Positions 42,730-51,451 of a DNA stretch of 64,000 nt are shown here, one piece after another. Origin of the DNA: Phytohabitans kaempferiae (GTDB lineage: Bacteria > Actinomycetota > Actinomycetes > Mycobacteriales > Micromonosporaceae); contig NZ_JBHLUH010000068.1 in the NCBI RefSeq assembly GCF_042433955.1, positions 1 to 64,000 of the forward strand. The letters run 5' to 3'. Position 1 is the first letter of the stretch. The number at the start of each line of letters is the position of its first letter. Made by a program: the position numbers and the translations under genes. A model generated the notes under the pieces. It did not search any database. It saw only the letters and a list, made by a program, of their open reading frames with translations, and was not told the DNA's origin.

Positions 42730-44844
42730 GTGGCTGATGTTGGATTCGCGCGTCCCCCACAGCCGACGCCGATGTGGAGCCCGGAGCTCCGTCGGGGGCT
42801 GAGCCGGATCCTCGTGCTCACCGCTCTGCTCGTGACTGGGCTGGCCGCGGCCGCACCGGCCCGCGCGGCAGACAATCTGGTGCAAAACGCCAGTCTTGAG
42901 TCGCTCACATCCGGTTTTCCGACCTGTTGGGAGAAGAACGGATACGGCGAGCACACCTTCTCCATCGGCACGACCACCGACGCCCGCACCGGCGGCGTCG
43001 CCAGCAAGATAACCATCAGCGGATACACGTCTGGTGACCGCAAGGTGATGATGCAGCGGAGCACGTCCTGTGCTCCGAAGGTGACCCAGGGTCGTCAGTA
43101 CGACCTCTCCGTCTGGTACAAGTCCACGACGGTCGCGGCGGCGCTCACCCTGTTCCGCTACCAGGCGAGCACCGGCTGGCAGTACTGGACCGACCTGGCG
43201 ACGCTCGCCGCGACCGACACGTACAAGCAGAAGACCGTGCGCACCCCGCCGCTGCCGACCGGCACCGAGCAGATCACCTGGGGCGTCAGCCTGTACGGGC
43301 CGGGCACGCTGATCACCGATGACTACTCCATGGTGGACGCGACCTCCCTGCCGCCGACGCCCGTGTGCACGGACGGCGTCGCCTGCACCAAGGGCCGGTG
43401 GCAGGTCATGCCGTACCAGTCGGCGGTCCGCGGCATCCACGCGGTCGTCCTGCACAACGGGAAGGTGCTGCTCGTCGCCGGCTCGGGCAACAGCACGTCC
43501 GAGTTCCGGGCCGGTAGCTTCCGCACCGCCGTGTACGACCCGAACAACGGCTCGTTCACCACGGTGAACACGCCCGAAGACCTCTTCTGCGCCGGGCACG
43601 TCCAGTTGAAGGACGGGCGCGTGCTGGTCATGGGCGGCAACAAGGACTATCCGACGCCGGACGGCAGCGTCGGCTTCAAGGGCCTGCGCAGCTCGTACAT
43701 CTTCGACCCGGCGACCAACAAGTACACCAAGACCAACAACATGCAGGCCGGTCACTGGTACCCGTCGGCGACCGTACTTGGCAACGGCGACGTCATCTCC
43801 CTCGGCGGGCTCGGTGAAGACGCCAAGGGCACCGCCTTCACCGAGTACTTCAAGTCCTCCGAAAACCGCTGGCTGGCCTGGAACGAGGTCAAGCAGAGCT
43901 GGAAGTGGTGGGGTCTGTACCCGGCGATGGTCCTGATGCAGGACGGGCGGCTCTTCTACACCGGCAGCCACACGTTCGGCGCCGGCCTGCCGGGCACTGG
44001 CGCCTCGATCTACGACTACGCCAGCGCCACGATCACCGACGTGCCCGGCCTGCAAGACAAGGACTACCGCGACCAGTCGATGAGCGTGCTGCTGCCGCCT
44101 GCACAGGACCAGCGCGTGATGACGATCGGTGGCGGCAACGGTCACACCAACGTCGACGCCGGCCGGCTGACCGACATCATCGACCTCAAGGCCGCCAGCC
44201 CCAAGTACACGCCGGGGCCGCTGATCCCGCACGGCACTCTCACCGGCGGAGTCACGCAGACCGGCCCCCAGGGCAAGATGTACGTCTCCGCCGTGCTGCT
44301 GCCGGACGGCACCGTCTTCGAGACCGGCGGTGCACTCCACAACCGGGCCGACCCGGTGTTCGAGGCGTCCATCTTCGACCCGATCTCCAACACCTTCCGC
44401 CCGCGGATGGCTACCGACCCGGTGCCGCGGACCTACCACTCCTCCGCCTTCCTGCTGCCCGACGGGCGGGTCATGGCGATCGGTGAAAACCCGGGCAACG
44501 GCACGTTCGACAACCGCATCTCGGTCTACTCGCCGCCGTACCTCTTCCAGGGCGCCCGGCCCCAGATCTCCTCGGTGGCCGCGACCAACTGGACGTACGG
44601 CAGCACGCAGCAGATTACGGTGAACGCGCCGGTGGTGCGGGCGTCGCTGATCCGCCCGGCGGCGGTGACCCACTCGTCCGACCCCAACCAGCGGTTCGTG
44701 GAGCTCCCGATGACGGTCAACGGAAACACCATCGGGCTCAACGTGACGAGCAACCCCAACATCGCCCCGCCCGGCTGGTACATGCTCTTCGTCCACGGTG
44801 CCAACGGCGTGCCGTCCGTCGCCAAGTGGGTCAAGCTCGGATGA
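42730..44844 (+). CDS. glxA: GlxA-type mononuclear copper-radical oxidase (galactose-oxidase family)
   Basis: 704 residues. A signal/anchor segment (about 22-45, ending APARAADN) precedes an N-terminal carbohydrate-binding-like domain (NLVQNASLESLTSGFPTCW onward, to about 210), Kelch-type propeller repeats and a C-terminal Ig-like DUF1929 domain. Copper-site residues: Cys287 (LFCAGHV) and Tyr344 (HWYPSA) for the thioether cofactor, Tyr569-His570 (RTYHSSAF) and His648 (VTHSSDPNQ). Such enzymes oxidise the product of CslA in Streptomyces and are needed for tip glycan deposition. GTG 42730 has GAGGAG at 7 nt. It overlaps an Excalibur protein gene (ATGA). Confidence 0.9.
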   Translation: MADVGFARPPQPTPMWSPELRRGLSRILVLTALLVTGLAAAAPARAADNLVQNASLESLTSGFPTCWEKNGYGEHTFSIGTTTDARTGGVASKITISGYTSGDRKVMMQRSTSCAPKVTQGRQYDLSVWYKSTTVAAALTLFRYQASTGWQYWTDLATLAATDTYKQKTVRTPPLPTGTEQITWGVSLYGPGTLITDDYSMVDATSLPPTPVCTDGVACTKGRWQVMPYQSAVRGIHAVVLHNGKVLLVAGSGNSTSEFRAGSFRTAVYDPNNGSFTTVNTPEDLFCAGHVQLKDGRVLVMGGNKDYPTPDGSVGFKGLRSSYIFDPATNKYTKTNNMQAGHWYPSATVLGNGDVISLGGLGEDAKGTAFTEYFKSSENRWLAWNEVKQSWKWWGLYPAMVLMQDGRLFYTGSHTFGAGLPGTGASIYDYASATITDVPGLQDKDYRDQSMSVLLPPAQDQRVMTIGGGNGHTNVDAGRLTDIIDLKAASPKYTPGPLIPHGTLTGGVTQTGPQGKMYVSAVLLPDGTVFETGGALHNRADPVFEASIFDPISNTFRPRMATDPVPRTYHSSAFLLPDGRVMAIGENPGNGTFDNRISVYSPPYLFQGARPQISSVAATNWTYGSTQQITVNAPVVRASLIRPAAVTHSSDPNQRFVELPMTVNGNTIGLNVTSNPNIAPPGWYMLFVHGANGVPSVAKWVKLG

Positions 44845-45386
44845 GCCAGCGGTTCCAAGCCGTCATCGCCTGGCTGAGGTCCCGCGACCGGCGCCAGCGG
44901 TGGATCGTCGGTGGCGCGCTGGCGGCGGTCCTGCTCGCGACTGGCGGTTGGCTCGTCGTGGGCGGCGGCGCCGACGGCAGCCCGGTCTGGTTCGGCGGCA
45001 GGCCGGAACAGACCACCACCGAGCCTGACAGCGACGCCGCAGGCGATCAGACGGTCCCAGACCGGGTGGCCGGTGGCAAGCAGGATCAGGCGGGTTCCGC
45101 CGCGTCGGCACCACCCCGGATCCACCAGTTCGCCGACAAGCCCGGCGCGCCGCAGCGTCCGCTGCCCTCGCCGACCGCACCGATCGAGATCGACGAGGGT
45201 AACGAGGGCTGCGACTACGCCTACGGGGATCGCACCGTCTGCGTGCCCTGGGAGTTTCCGGAGGGCGTGACGGACGGTTGTGCCTGGCTTCGGGAGCGAG
45301 GCTACGAGCCGCTGAAGGTCAACGGTCGCGACCGGCACAACCTCGACCGCAACGGCGACGGCACCGCCTGCGGCGACGGCGACTGA
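44841..45386 (+). CDS. Membrane-anchored Excalibur-domain protein
   Basis: 181 residues: a basic cytoplasmic start, one TM segment (about 24-46, WIVGGALAAVLLATGGWLV), a low-complexity spacer of about 75 residues, and a C-terminal domain with four cysteines (GCDY, VCVP, GCAW, TACGD) ending in DRHNLDRNGDGTACGD, an Excalibur-type calcium-binding loop. It probably sits on the outer face next to the wall. ATG 44841 overlaps the glxA stop (ATGA), so it is co-made with the oxidase and may help place it. Function is otherwise unknown. Confidence 0.82.
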   Translation: MSQRFQAVIAWLRSRDRRQRWIVGGALAAVLLATGGWLVVGGGADGSPVWFGGRPEQTTTEPDSDAAGDQTVPDRVAGGKQDQAGSAASAPPRIHQFADKPGAPQRPLPSPTAPIEIDEGNEGCDYAYGDRTVCVPWEFPEGVTDGCAWLRERGYEPLKVNGRDRHNLDRNGDGTACGDGD

Positions 45387-45390
45387 CGGA

Positions 45391-45423
45391 CCGGGGCGAC
45401 CGGCGGGGAGCTGGTCGCCCCGG
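45391..45423. terminator. Bidirectional hairpin terminator at the right edge of the glycan region
   Basis: CCGGGGCGACC (45391-45401) pairs perfectly with GGTCGCCCCGG (45413-45423). It separates the convergent Excalibur and dehydrogenase genes. Confidence 0.85.
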
Positions 45424-47214
45424 CTACCGGGCGGTGTGATCGCGGAAGCCCCGCCCCGCCTCACGCCCCAGGTAGCCGGCGGTGACCAGGTGCTCAAGCA
45501 GCGGCGCGGGCGCCAAGCCGGGCTCGCGCACCTCCCGGTACAGCTCCCGCTGGCTCGCCAGCGCCACGTCCAGCCCCACGGCGTCGAGCAGCTCGAACGG
45601 CCCCATCGGGTAGCCGCACCCCAGCTTCATCGCGTGGTCGATGTCGTCCACTGTCGAGTACGAGGCTTCGAGCATGCGCACCGCGTCGTTGAGGTACGGG
45701 AACAGCAGCGCGTTGACCACGAACCCGGCCCGGTCGGCACAGACCACGCCGGTCCTGCCGAGCGCCGCGACGACCGCGCGGGCGGTGGCGAGCGCCTCCG
45801 GCGACGTACGGATCGTATGCACCACCTCGACCAGCGGCATGGCCGGCGCCGGGTTGAAGAAGTGCAGCCCCACCACGTCGGCCGGGCGCTGGGTCGCCAT
45901 GGCGCACTTGATGACCGGCAGCGAGGAGGTCGTGGTCGCCAGCAGCACGCCGGGCTTGCAGATCTCGTCGAGCGTGGCGAAGAGGTCCTGCTTCACGCTC
46001 AGCTCCTCGGCCACCGCCTCCACCACGAGGTCGACGTCGGCGAGGTGCTCAAGCGTCGCCGACCAGTTGACCCGGTCGAGGGTCGCGTCCCGCTCCGCCT
46101 CGGTCAGCTCGCCCCGCACCACGGCCTTGTCGAGCGACCCCTTGACCGCCTCGCGCACGTGCTCCGGCTTCTCCGCGTCGCGGGTCACCGACACCACCTC
46201 GTACCCGGCCTTCGCGAAGACCTCGATGATGCCGGTGGCCATGGTCCCGGACCCCACGACGCCGACCTTCGCGATCCCCCGCGCGCCGTCGGCGGCCGCC
46301 GGCACCGTCGCGTTCGGCGTGTGCTCATCGGGTACGAGCGCCGGCGAACCCGGTTTCGCATAGGTGTAGAAGCCGCGGCCGGACTTACGCCCGAGCAGCC
46401 CGGCGGTGACCATCTGCTTGATCAGCGGCGCGGGCGCGTGCCGGCGGTCCCGCCCACCGCGGCGGTACATGGTGTCGAGGACCTCGTAGGCGGTGTCCAG
46501 CCCGATGAGGTCCAGCAGCGCGAGCGGCCCCATCGGCAGCCCGCAGCCGAGTTTCATCGCGGCGTCGATGTCCTCCCGGCTGGCGTACCGGGCCTCGTAC
46601 ATCGTCACCGCCTGGTTGAGGTATCCGAACAGCAGCGCGTTGGCGATGAACCCGGCCCGGTCGTTGATGGTCACGTCGACCTTGCCCAGCCGCCCGCAGA
46701 GCGCCTCGACGCCGGCGACCACCTCGGGCGCGGTGACGACCGTACGCACCACCTCGACCAGCTTCATCACCGGCGCGGGATTGAAGAAGTGGATGCCGAT
46801 GACCTGGTCGGGCCGCTGCGTGGCGACCGAGATGTCGGTGACGCTGAGCGACGAGGTGTTGGTGGCGAGGATCGCCGAGGGCTTGCAGACCCGGTCCAGC
46901 TCGGCGAAGAGCCGCTGCTTGAGGTCGAGGCGCTCGGGCACCGCCTCCACCACCAGGTCGACGTCGCGCAACGCCGCCAGCCCGACCTCGAACGAGACCC
47001 GCCCGAGCAGCGCGTCCCGGTCGGCCGGCGCCAGCTTGCCCTTGGCGACGGCCCGGTCGGTCGATCCGACGAGGACGGCCCGCCCCCGCTCCAGCGCCGC
47101 GTCGCTGATCTCGACCGCCAGGACGTCGATGCCGTTGCGGGCGAAGACCTCCACGATCCCCGCGCCCATCGTGCCCAGCCCGACCACGCCCACGGTATTG
47201 ATCTCGCGCGCCAC
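45424..47214 (-). CDS. Tandem-domain 3-hydroxyacyl-CoA (3-hydroxybutyryl-CoA) dehydrogenase
   Basis: 596 residues made of two complete dehydrogenase units. Each has a Rossmann glycine motif (VGLGTMGAGI near 10; VGSGTMATGI near 319), a catalytic-region HFFNPAP motif, and the C-terminal KLGCGxPMGP helix. The first unit keeps NTSSLS; the second reads TTTSSLP, so its active site differs slightly. It makes or uses 3-hydroxybutyryl-CoA in butyrate/ethylmalonyl or fatty-acid metabolism. Streptomyces have a similar fused form. GTG 47214 has AGGGGA at 5 nt. Its normal pathway partner Ccr is the remnant at 4004, about 41 kb away. Confidence 0.9.
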   Translation of the reverse strand: MAREINTVGVVGLGTMGAGIVEVFARNGIDVLAVEISDAALERGRAVLVGSTDRAVAKGKLAPADRDALLGRVSFEVGLAALRDVDLVVEAVPERLDLKQRLFAELDRVCKPSAILATNTSSLSVTDISVATQRPDQVIGIHFFNPAPVMKLVEVVRTVVTAPEVVAGVEALCGRLGKVDVTINDRAGFIANALLFGYLNQAVTMYEARYASREDIDAAMKLGCGLPMGPLALLDLIGLDTAYEVLDTMYRRGGRDRRHAPAPLIKQMVTAGLLGRKSGRGFYTYAKPGSPALVPDEHTPNATVPAAADGARGIAKVGVVGSGTMATGIIEVFAKAGYEVVSVTRDAEKPEHVREAVKGSLDKAVVRGELTEAERDATLDRVNWSATLEHLADVDLVVEAVAEELSVKQDLFATLDEICKPGVLLATTTSSLPVIKCAMATQRPADVVGLHFFNPAPAMPLVEVVHTIRTSPEALATARAVVAALGRTGVVCADRAGFVVNALLFPYLNDAVRMLEASYSTVDDIDHAMKLGCGYPMGPFELLDAVGLDVALASQRELYREVREPGLAPAPLLEHLVTAGYLGREAGRGFRDHTAR

Positions 47215-47327
47215 GGCGATCCCCTAACGTTCGCTATGGTTATTCGCGCGAGTCTGCCACGTTACGGGCGTTCGGCCCCGATGCGTGGTCCATCTCACCC
47301 ATCGGCCAGCCGCCCGTCTGAGGCGCG

Positions 47328-48971
47328 CTAGCTGACCTGTATCGAGGCTTTGGGAAGGCCGGACGCACAGGTCACCGTGACCCGTACGGTCAGCAGGAGC
47401 GCCTTGAGCACGACCCCCACCTCGGCGCCGGGTCCTCGGTCGACGTCCAGGATGCCGAAGCTGGCGAGCGGCGACACCGACACGATCGACGCGGTGGAGC
47501 CGACGCATCGCACGACGACCGTGCCGCCGGCGGTGACGAGGGTCTTGAGCTGCTCCACCGGCGCGGTCGAGGGCGAGCGCGGCTCGGGCGCGGGCTCGGG
47601 ATCCGGCCCCGGCGCGGGCGGCGGTGTCCTCTCCGGTGGTGCGGGCGACTCGGTGCCGCCGCCGGGGCGCTGGCCGCCTCCGCTCGGCGCGTCGCGACCC
47701 GCTTCGGACCCAAGGTTTGCGGCCGCGCCGCCGCCGATCGGGCCGCGGAGGGCGGCGGTCGTCCGTGGTGCCTCGCCGGTGGTCCCGCCCGGCTCCTCGA
47801 TCGGGGGCGCGGCCCCGGTGCCAGCGCCCCGGTCGGGCGGCGGTACGGCAGGCGCCGTCTCGACCGCCTCCGGCCGCTGCCGGTGGCCCATCCCGTCGGG
47901 CAGTCCCCATCCGGCGACCAGGCCCATCATGGCGAGAACCGCTGCGGCCGTGAACCGCGTGGCCCTCCTGCCCCACGCGTTGCCGGCGCGACGGCGGCCC
48001 GGCCCGGTCGGGGCCCGGTGACTGGCGACCGTCATCGGCAGGGTCCGGGCCGTGCGCAGCCGGCGGCGCACCTGGCCGACCGCGGGTCGCGGCGCGAGAC
48101 CCTTGGCGAGGACGACTCCACCGTCGGCGGCCGGCACGACTCGCCAGCCGCCGGCCGCGCCCAGGATCACGGCCAGCTCGTGGGCGGTGGGCCGCTCCGC
48201 CGGCTCCTTCGCCAGGCACCGCAGGCAGGTGGCGGCCACCTCCGCCGACACCGGCACGGTCGCCGGCAGCGGCTCCGGCGGCAGCGTGGCGTGCGCCGCC
48301 AGTCTGTCCACGATGGACTGTGCGGGCCACGGCGGCACGCCGGCCAGCAGGCGGTAGAGCACCAGGCCGAGGGCGTACACGTCGGCGGCCGGTGACACCT
48401 CGCCGCGAGTGAAGCGCTCCGGCGCCAGGTACGCCGGTGTGCCCACCACGACGCCGTCGTCGCCCGGCCCGCCGCGGTTGCCCGCGGCGGCGGCGATCCC
48501 GAAGTCGAGCACCTTCACGCCAGTCGGGGTGAGCATGACGTTGGCGGGCTTGATGTCGCAGTGCACCAGGGCGTGCACGTGCGCCGTGGCCACCGCGGTC
48601 GCCACCTCCGCCGTGATCCGCAGCGCCTCGCCCGGCGGCACCGCGCCGCTCGCCATCCGCTGCGCCAGGGTCTGCCCGGTCAGCAGCTCCATCACCACGT
48701 ACGGGACGCGCTCGCCGGACCCGTCCGTCGACTCCCCGTAGTCGTGCACCGCGGTCACGTGTGGATGTGACAGGCGGGCCGCCGCCCGCGCCTCCTGGCG
48801 AAACCGCTCCGGCGGCCAGAGCCCGTCAGTGTGCCCGGTGGCCAGGACCTTCACCGCCACGTAGCGGTCCAGAATCTCGTCGTGCGCCCGCCAGACGACG
48901 GACATGCCGCCGCTCCCCAGCCACTCGATCAGCCGGTAGCGGCCGTTGAGCACCTGCTGCGTCTCCCCCAC
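47328..48971 (-). CDS. Transmembrane Ser/Thr protein kinase (non-RD)
   Basis: 547 residues. N-terminal Hanks kinase domain: glycine loop LGSGGMSVV (19-27), Lys41 in VAVKV, catalytic loop VHCDIKPAN with Asp139, DFG 156-158, and GTPAYLAPERF. The catalytic Asp is preceded by Cys not Arg, making it a non-RD kinase. A TM segment follows (about 335-357), then a Pro/Gly-rich extracellular stretch and a small C-terminal beta domain (about 465-547) that may sense a ligand. GTG 48971 follows GGGGGA. It lies 113 bp upstream of the dehydrogenase gene, same direction. Confidence 0.9.
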   Translation of the reverse strand: MGETQQVLNGRYRLIEWLGSGGMSVVWRAHDEILDRYVAVKVLATGHTDGLWPPERFRQEARAAARLSHPHVTAVHDYGESTDGSGERVPYVVMELLTGQTLAQRMASGAVPPGEALRITAEVATAVATAHVHALVHCDIKPANVMLTPTGVKVLDFGIAAAAGNRGGPGDDGVVVGTPAYLAPERFTRGEVSPAADVYALGLVLYRLLAGVPPWPAQSIVDRLAAHATLPPEPLPATVPVSAEVAATCLRCLAKEPAERPTAHELAVILGAAGGWRVVPAADGGVVLAKGLAPRPAVGQVRRRLRTARTLPMTVASHRAPTGPGRRRAGNAWGRRATRFTAAAVLAMMGLVAGWGLPDGMGHRQRPEAVETAPAVPPPDRGAGTGAAPPIEEPGGTTGEAPRTTAALRGPIGGGAAANLGSEAGRDAPSGGGQRPGGGTESPAPPERTPPPAPGPDPEPAPEPRSPSTAPVEQLKTLVTAGGTVVVRCVGSTASIVSVSPLASFGILDVDRGPGAEVGVVLKALLLTVRVTVTCASGLPKASIQVS

Positions 48972-49047
48972 GATCTTTATCCCCCAGATCGTCGCCGGCC
49001 CAGTAACCTACTCGAACCAACGCGCGAATCGGGCTCAGCGCACGACC

Positions 49048-49083
49048 TTACCGGTGGGTAGGTTTGGGGCTAGACTCCCGGCA
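49048..49083 (+). promoter_or_regulatory. Predicted promoter giving a leaderless aldehyde dehydrogenase mRNA
   Basis: TTACCG (49048-49053), a 17-bp spacer, then TAGACT (49071-49076) resemble -35/-10 elements. Transcription would start about seven bases later, at the ATG at 49083 itself. No ribosome site precedes that ATG, which agrees with leaderless translation, common in actinobacteria. Confidence 0.5.
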
Positions 49084-50588
49084 TGACCGCTGTGCACACG
49101 CCCGGTGCTCCCTGGGTCGAAGACGGCGAGCTCGTCTCCACCAATCCAGCGACCGGGGCGGAGGCGGGGCGCTTCCGCGTGGCCAGCGCTGATGACGTGG
49201 CGCGAGCCGTCGAGCGGGGTCGGGAGGCCGGGCTGTGGTGGGCCGGTCTCGGCTTCGAACGGCGCAAGGAGCGGCTGCTGCGCTGGCGCGCCCTCCTCGC
49301 CCAGCAGATCACCGAGCTGGCCGAGCTGGTCAACCGCGAGTCCGGCAAGCCGGTCGCCGAGGCGATCGTCGAGGCGGTCGCGGCCATCGAGCACGTCGAC
49401 TGGTCCGCCCGCAACGCGCGCCGCGTGCTCGGGCCGCGCAAGGTGCGCACCCGGCTGGTCCTCGCCGAGTTCTCGGCCCATCTCGAATACCAGCCGTTCG
49501 GCGTGGTCGGGGTCATCGGCCCGTGGAACTACCCGGTCGTGACGCCGCTCGGCTCGATCGCCTACGCGCTCGCGGCCGGCAACGCGGTGGTCTACAAGCC
49601 CAGTGAGTACACGCCGGCGGTCGGCCAGTGGCTGGTCGACTCGTTCGCCCGCGTGGTGCCGGAGCATCCGGTGTTCCAGATCGTGCACGGGCTCGGTGAC
49701 GTGGGGGCGGCGCTGTGCCGTTCCGGCGTTGGCAAGGTGGCCTTCACCGGCTCGACCGCCACCGCGCGCAAGGTGATGGGCGCCTGCGCGGAGTCGCTCA
49801 CGCCGGTGCTGATGGAGGCCGGCGGCAAAGACGCGATGATCGTCGACAGCGACGCCGACCTCGACGGCGCGGCCGAGGCGGCGGTCTGGGGCGGGCTCAC
49901 CAACGCCGGCCAGACCTGCATCGGCATCGAGCGTGTCTACGCGGTCGAGCCGGTCTACGACGCGTTCGTCGCCAAGGTGGTCGAGCGCGCCGGGAAGCTC
50001 ACCGTGGGCCCGGGCGGCGGGGCGGACATCGGCCCGATCACGATGCCCGCGCAGGTCGACATCATCCGCCGTCACATCGACGACGCGCTCGCCCGGGGCG
50101 GGCGGGCCGTGCTGGGCGGGCCCGAGGCGGTCCAGCCGCCGTACGTGAAGCCGACCGTCCTCGTCGACGTACCAGAAGACTCGGCGGCCGTGCGGGAGGA
50201 GACCTTCGGCCCGACGCTCACCATCCGGCGCGTGCGTGACGCCGAGGAGGCGGTCGAACTGGCCAACGCCGTGCCGTACGGGCTGGGCAGCTCGGTCTTC
50301 GGCAAGCGGCGCGCGGTGGCCATCGCCCGGCGGCTGCGCTCTGGCATGAGCGCGATCAACTCGGCGCTCACCTTCGTGGGCATGTCCACGCTGCCATTCG
50401 GCGGGGTCGGCGAGTCCGGCTTCGGGCGGATCCACGGCGACGACGGGCTGCGCGAGTTCGGCCGGGCCAAGGCGATCACCCGGCGGCGTGGCCCGTCGGT
50501 GCTGCCGGCGCAGACGTTCGAGCGCACGCCCAATGACGTCGCCCGCATCGTCAAGGTGGTCAAGCTGCTCTACGGCCGCACCAGGTAG
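49083..50588 (+). CDS. NAD(P)-dependent aldehyde dehydrogenase (succinic-semialdehyde type)
   Basis: 501 residues. Catalytic Cys279 in NAGQTCIGIERVY, general base Glu245 in MEAGGKDAM, FTGSTATARKV cofactor loop and the IGPWNYPV segment near 140. The C-terminal THSGIN-like region reads MSAINSAL. Family members oxidise aldehydes to acids; substrate cannot be fixed by eye, but the sequence is closest in feel to succinic-semialdehyde dehydrogenases. Divergent from the kinase gene; transcription is probably leaderless. Confidence 0.9.
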   Translation: MTAVHTPGAPWVEDGELVSTNPATGAEAGRFRVASADDVARAVERGREAGLWWAGLGFERRKERLLRWRALLAQQITELAELVNRESGKPVAEAIVEAVAAIEHVDWSARNARRVLGPRKVRTRLVLAEFSAHLEYQPFGVVGVIGPWNYPVVTPLGSIAYALAAGNAVVYKPSEYTPAVGQWLVDSFARVVPEHPVFQIVHGLGDVGAALCRSGVGKVAFTGSTATARKVMGACAESLTPVLMEAGGKDAMIVDSDADLDGAAEAAVWGGLTNAGQTCIGIERVYAVEPVYDAFVAKVVERAGKLTVGPGGGADIGPITMPAQVDIIRRHIDDALARGGRAVLGGPEAVQPPYVKPTVLVDVPEDSAAVREETFGPTLTIRRVRDAEEAVELANAVPYGLGSSVFGKRRAVAIARRLRSGMSAINSALTFVGMSTLPFGGVGESGFGRIHGDDGLREFGRAKAITRRRGPSVLPAQTFERTPNDVARIVKVVKLLYGRTR

Positions 50589-50625
50589 CGGGAACGCACC
50601 ACCATCCACCGCCGCCGAAGGAGCC

Positions 50626-50691
50626 ATGAGACGTGCGGCTGTGATTCTGGCGGCGATGGCGATGGCCGGCTGGCCGGCCATGCCTTTATGA
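50626..50691 (+). CDS. Possible 21-residue hydrophobic small protein
   Basis: AAGGAG is followed two bases later by an ATG opening a 21-codon frame rich in Ala, Met and Val (MRRAAVILAAMAMAGW...). It could be a small membrane peptide or a chance frame; the ribosome-site spacing is short. It lies between the aldehyde dehydrogenase and the convergent DUF5130 gene. Confidence 0.2.
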   Translation: MRRAAVILAAMAMAGWPAMPL

Positions 50692-50699
50692 AACGGGCT

Positions 50700-51119
50700 T
50701 CAGTCGCGAGGGCGGCCGGCGTGGGTCGCCAGCTGGTCGAGGCCGCTGATGATGCCGCCGGCCAGGTCGCCACCGCCAAACGCGGCGACCATCGACAGCG
50801 CGGCCAGCTTGGCGTCGCGGTCGAGGATGCGCTTGCGGGCCACCGCGCCGGTGATGATCTCCAGCGCGCGCTGGTTGGGCGACACGGCGATCAGCACCGA
50901 GCGGTCCGGGTCGGCGAGCTGGGCGTGCAGCTTCTCCGCGTGGCCGCGCACCGGCTCGTCGAGGTCTCCGATGTAGACGCTGAAGGTCAGCCCCGTGGAG
51001 CGGTCGGCCACTCGCAGCGCGTCGTCGAGGCGGAGCAGCTGCCGCGTGTTGAACGGGCCGTCGAGCACCCCGTGCCGCACCGTCGTGCCGCCTCCGGCCG
51101 GCTTGTCACCACCGGTCAC
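50700..51119 (-). CDS. DUF5130 (TPM-like) protein
   Basis: 139 residues. The order of segments (LDDALRVADRSTGLTFSVYIGDL, HAEKLHAQL, VLIAVSPNQRALEIITG, AALSMVAAFGGGDLAGGIISGLDQL) is what I know as DUF5130, a small TPM-like domain found in actinobacteria. Function is unknown; TPM relatives act in membrane-associated stress roles. GTG 51119 has GGGAGG at 5 nt. It overlaps the upstream small membrane protein gene by 14 bp, so the pair is coupled. Confidence 0.8.
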   Translation of the reverse strand: MTGGDKPAGGGTTVRHGVLDGPFNTRQLLRLDDALRVADRSTGLTFSVYIGDLDEPVRGHAEKLHAQLADPDRSVLIAVSPNQRALEIITGAVARKRILDRDAKLAALSMVAAFGGGDLAGGIISGLDQLATHAGRPRD

Positions 51120-51435
51120 TTGCGCCTCCCGTCGCGCCGACCCGGGTCGGCGCCGCTACGAGCTCGCCGCCCTTTTCCGCCGAAGGCCCGGCCGGCAGCG
51201 CCGCGTGCGACGGCTCGGCGGGCAGCTCCCCTTGCGGAACGTGAGAGCCAGAAATCTGGGCACCGGCCAGCTGCTCCGGGGCGGCGAGGAACCACACCGG
51301 GGCGAAGTCGAACGGCCGGCCCGGGCGGTAGCGCTTGGCGCCGTGGCCGCCACCGAGGGCGGCCAGCCCGGAGATCACGAGCACGATCGCCAGCGGTATG
51401 CCGGCGAAGACCAGCACCGTCTCGGTTACAGACAC
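51106..51435 (-). CDS. Small single-pass membrane protein
   Basis: About 109 residues. One N-terminal TM segment (about 6-28, VLVFAGIPLAIVLVISGLAAL) is followed by YRPGRPFDFAPVWFLA and an Ala/Pro/Gly-rich tail. The YRPGRPFDFAPVWFLA segment looks conserved, as part of an actinobacterial family usually next to DUF5130. No function known. GTG 51435 is preferred because AGGAG lies 8 nt before it; a GTG nine bases upstream sits on that site. Confidence 0.7.
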   Translation of the reverse strand: MSVTETVLVFAGIPLAIVLVISGLAALGGGHGAKRYRPGRPFDFAPVWFLAAPEQLAGAQISGSHVPQGELPAEPSHAALPAGPSAEKGGELVAAPTRVGATGGASDRW

Positions 51436-51451
51436 GGACAACACTCCTGAC

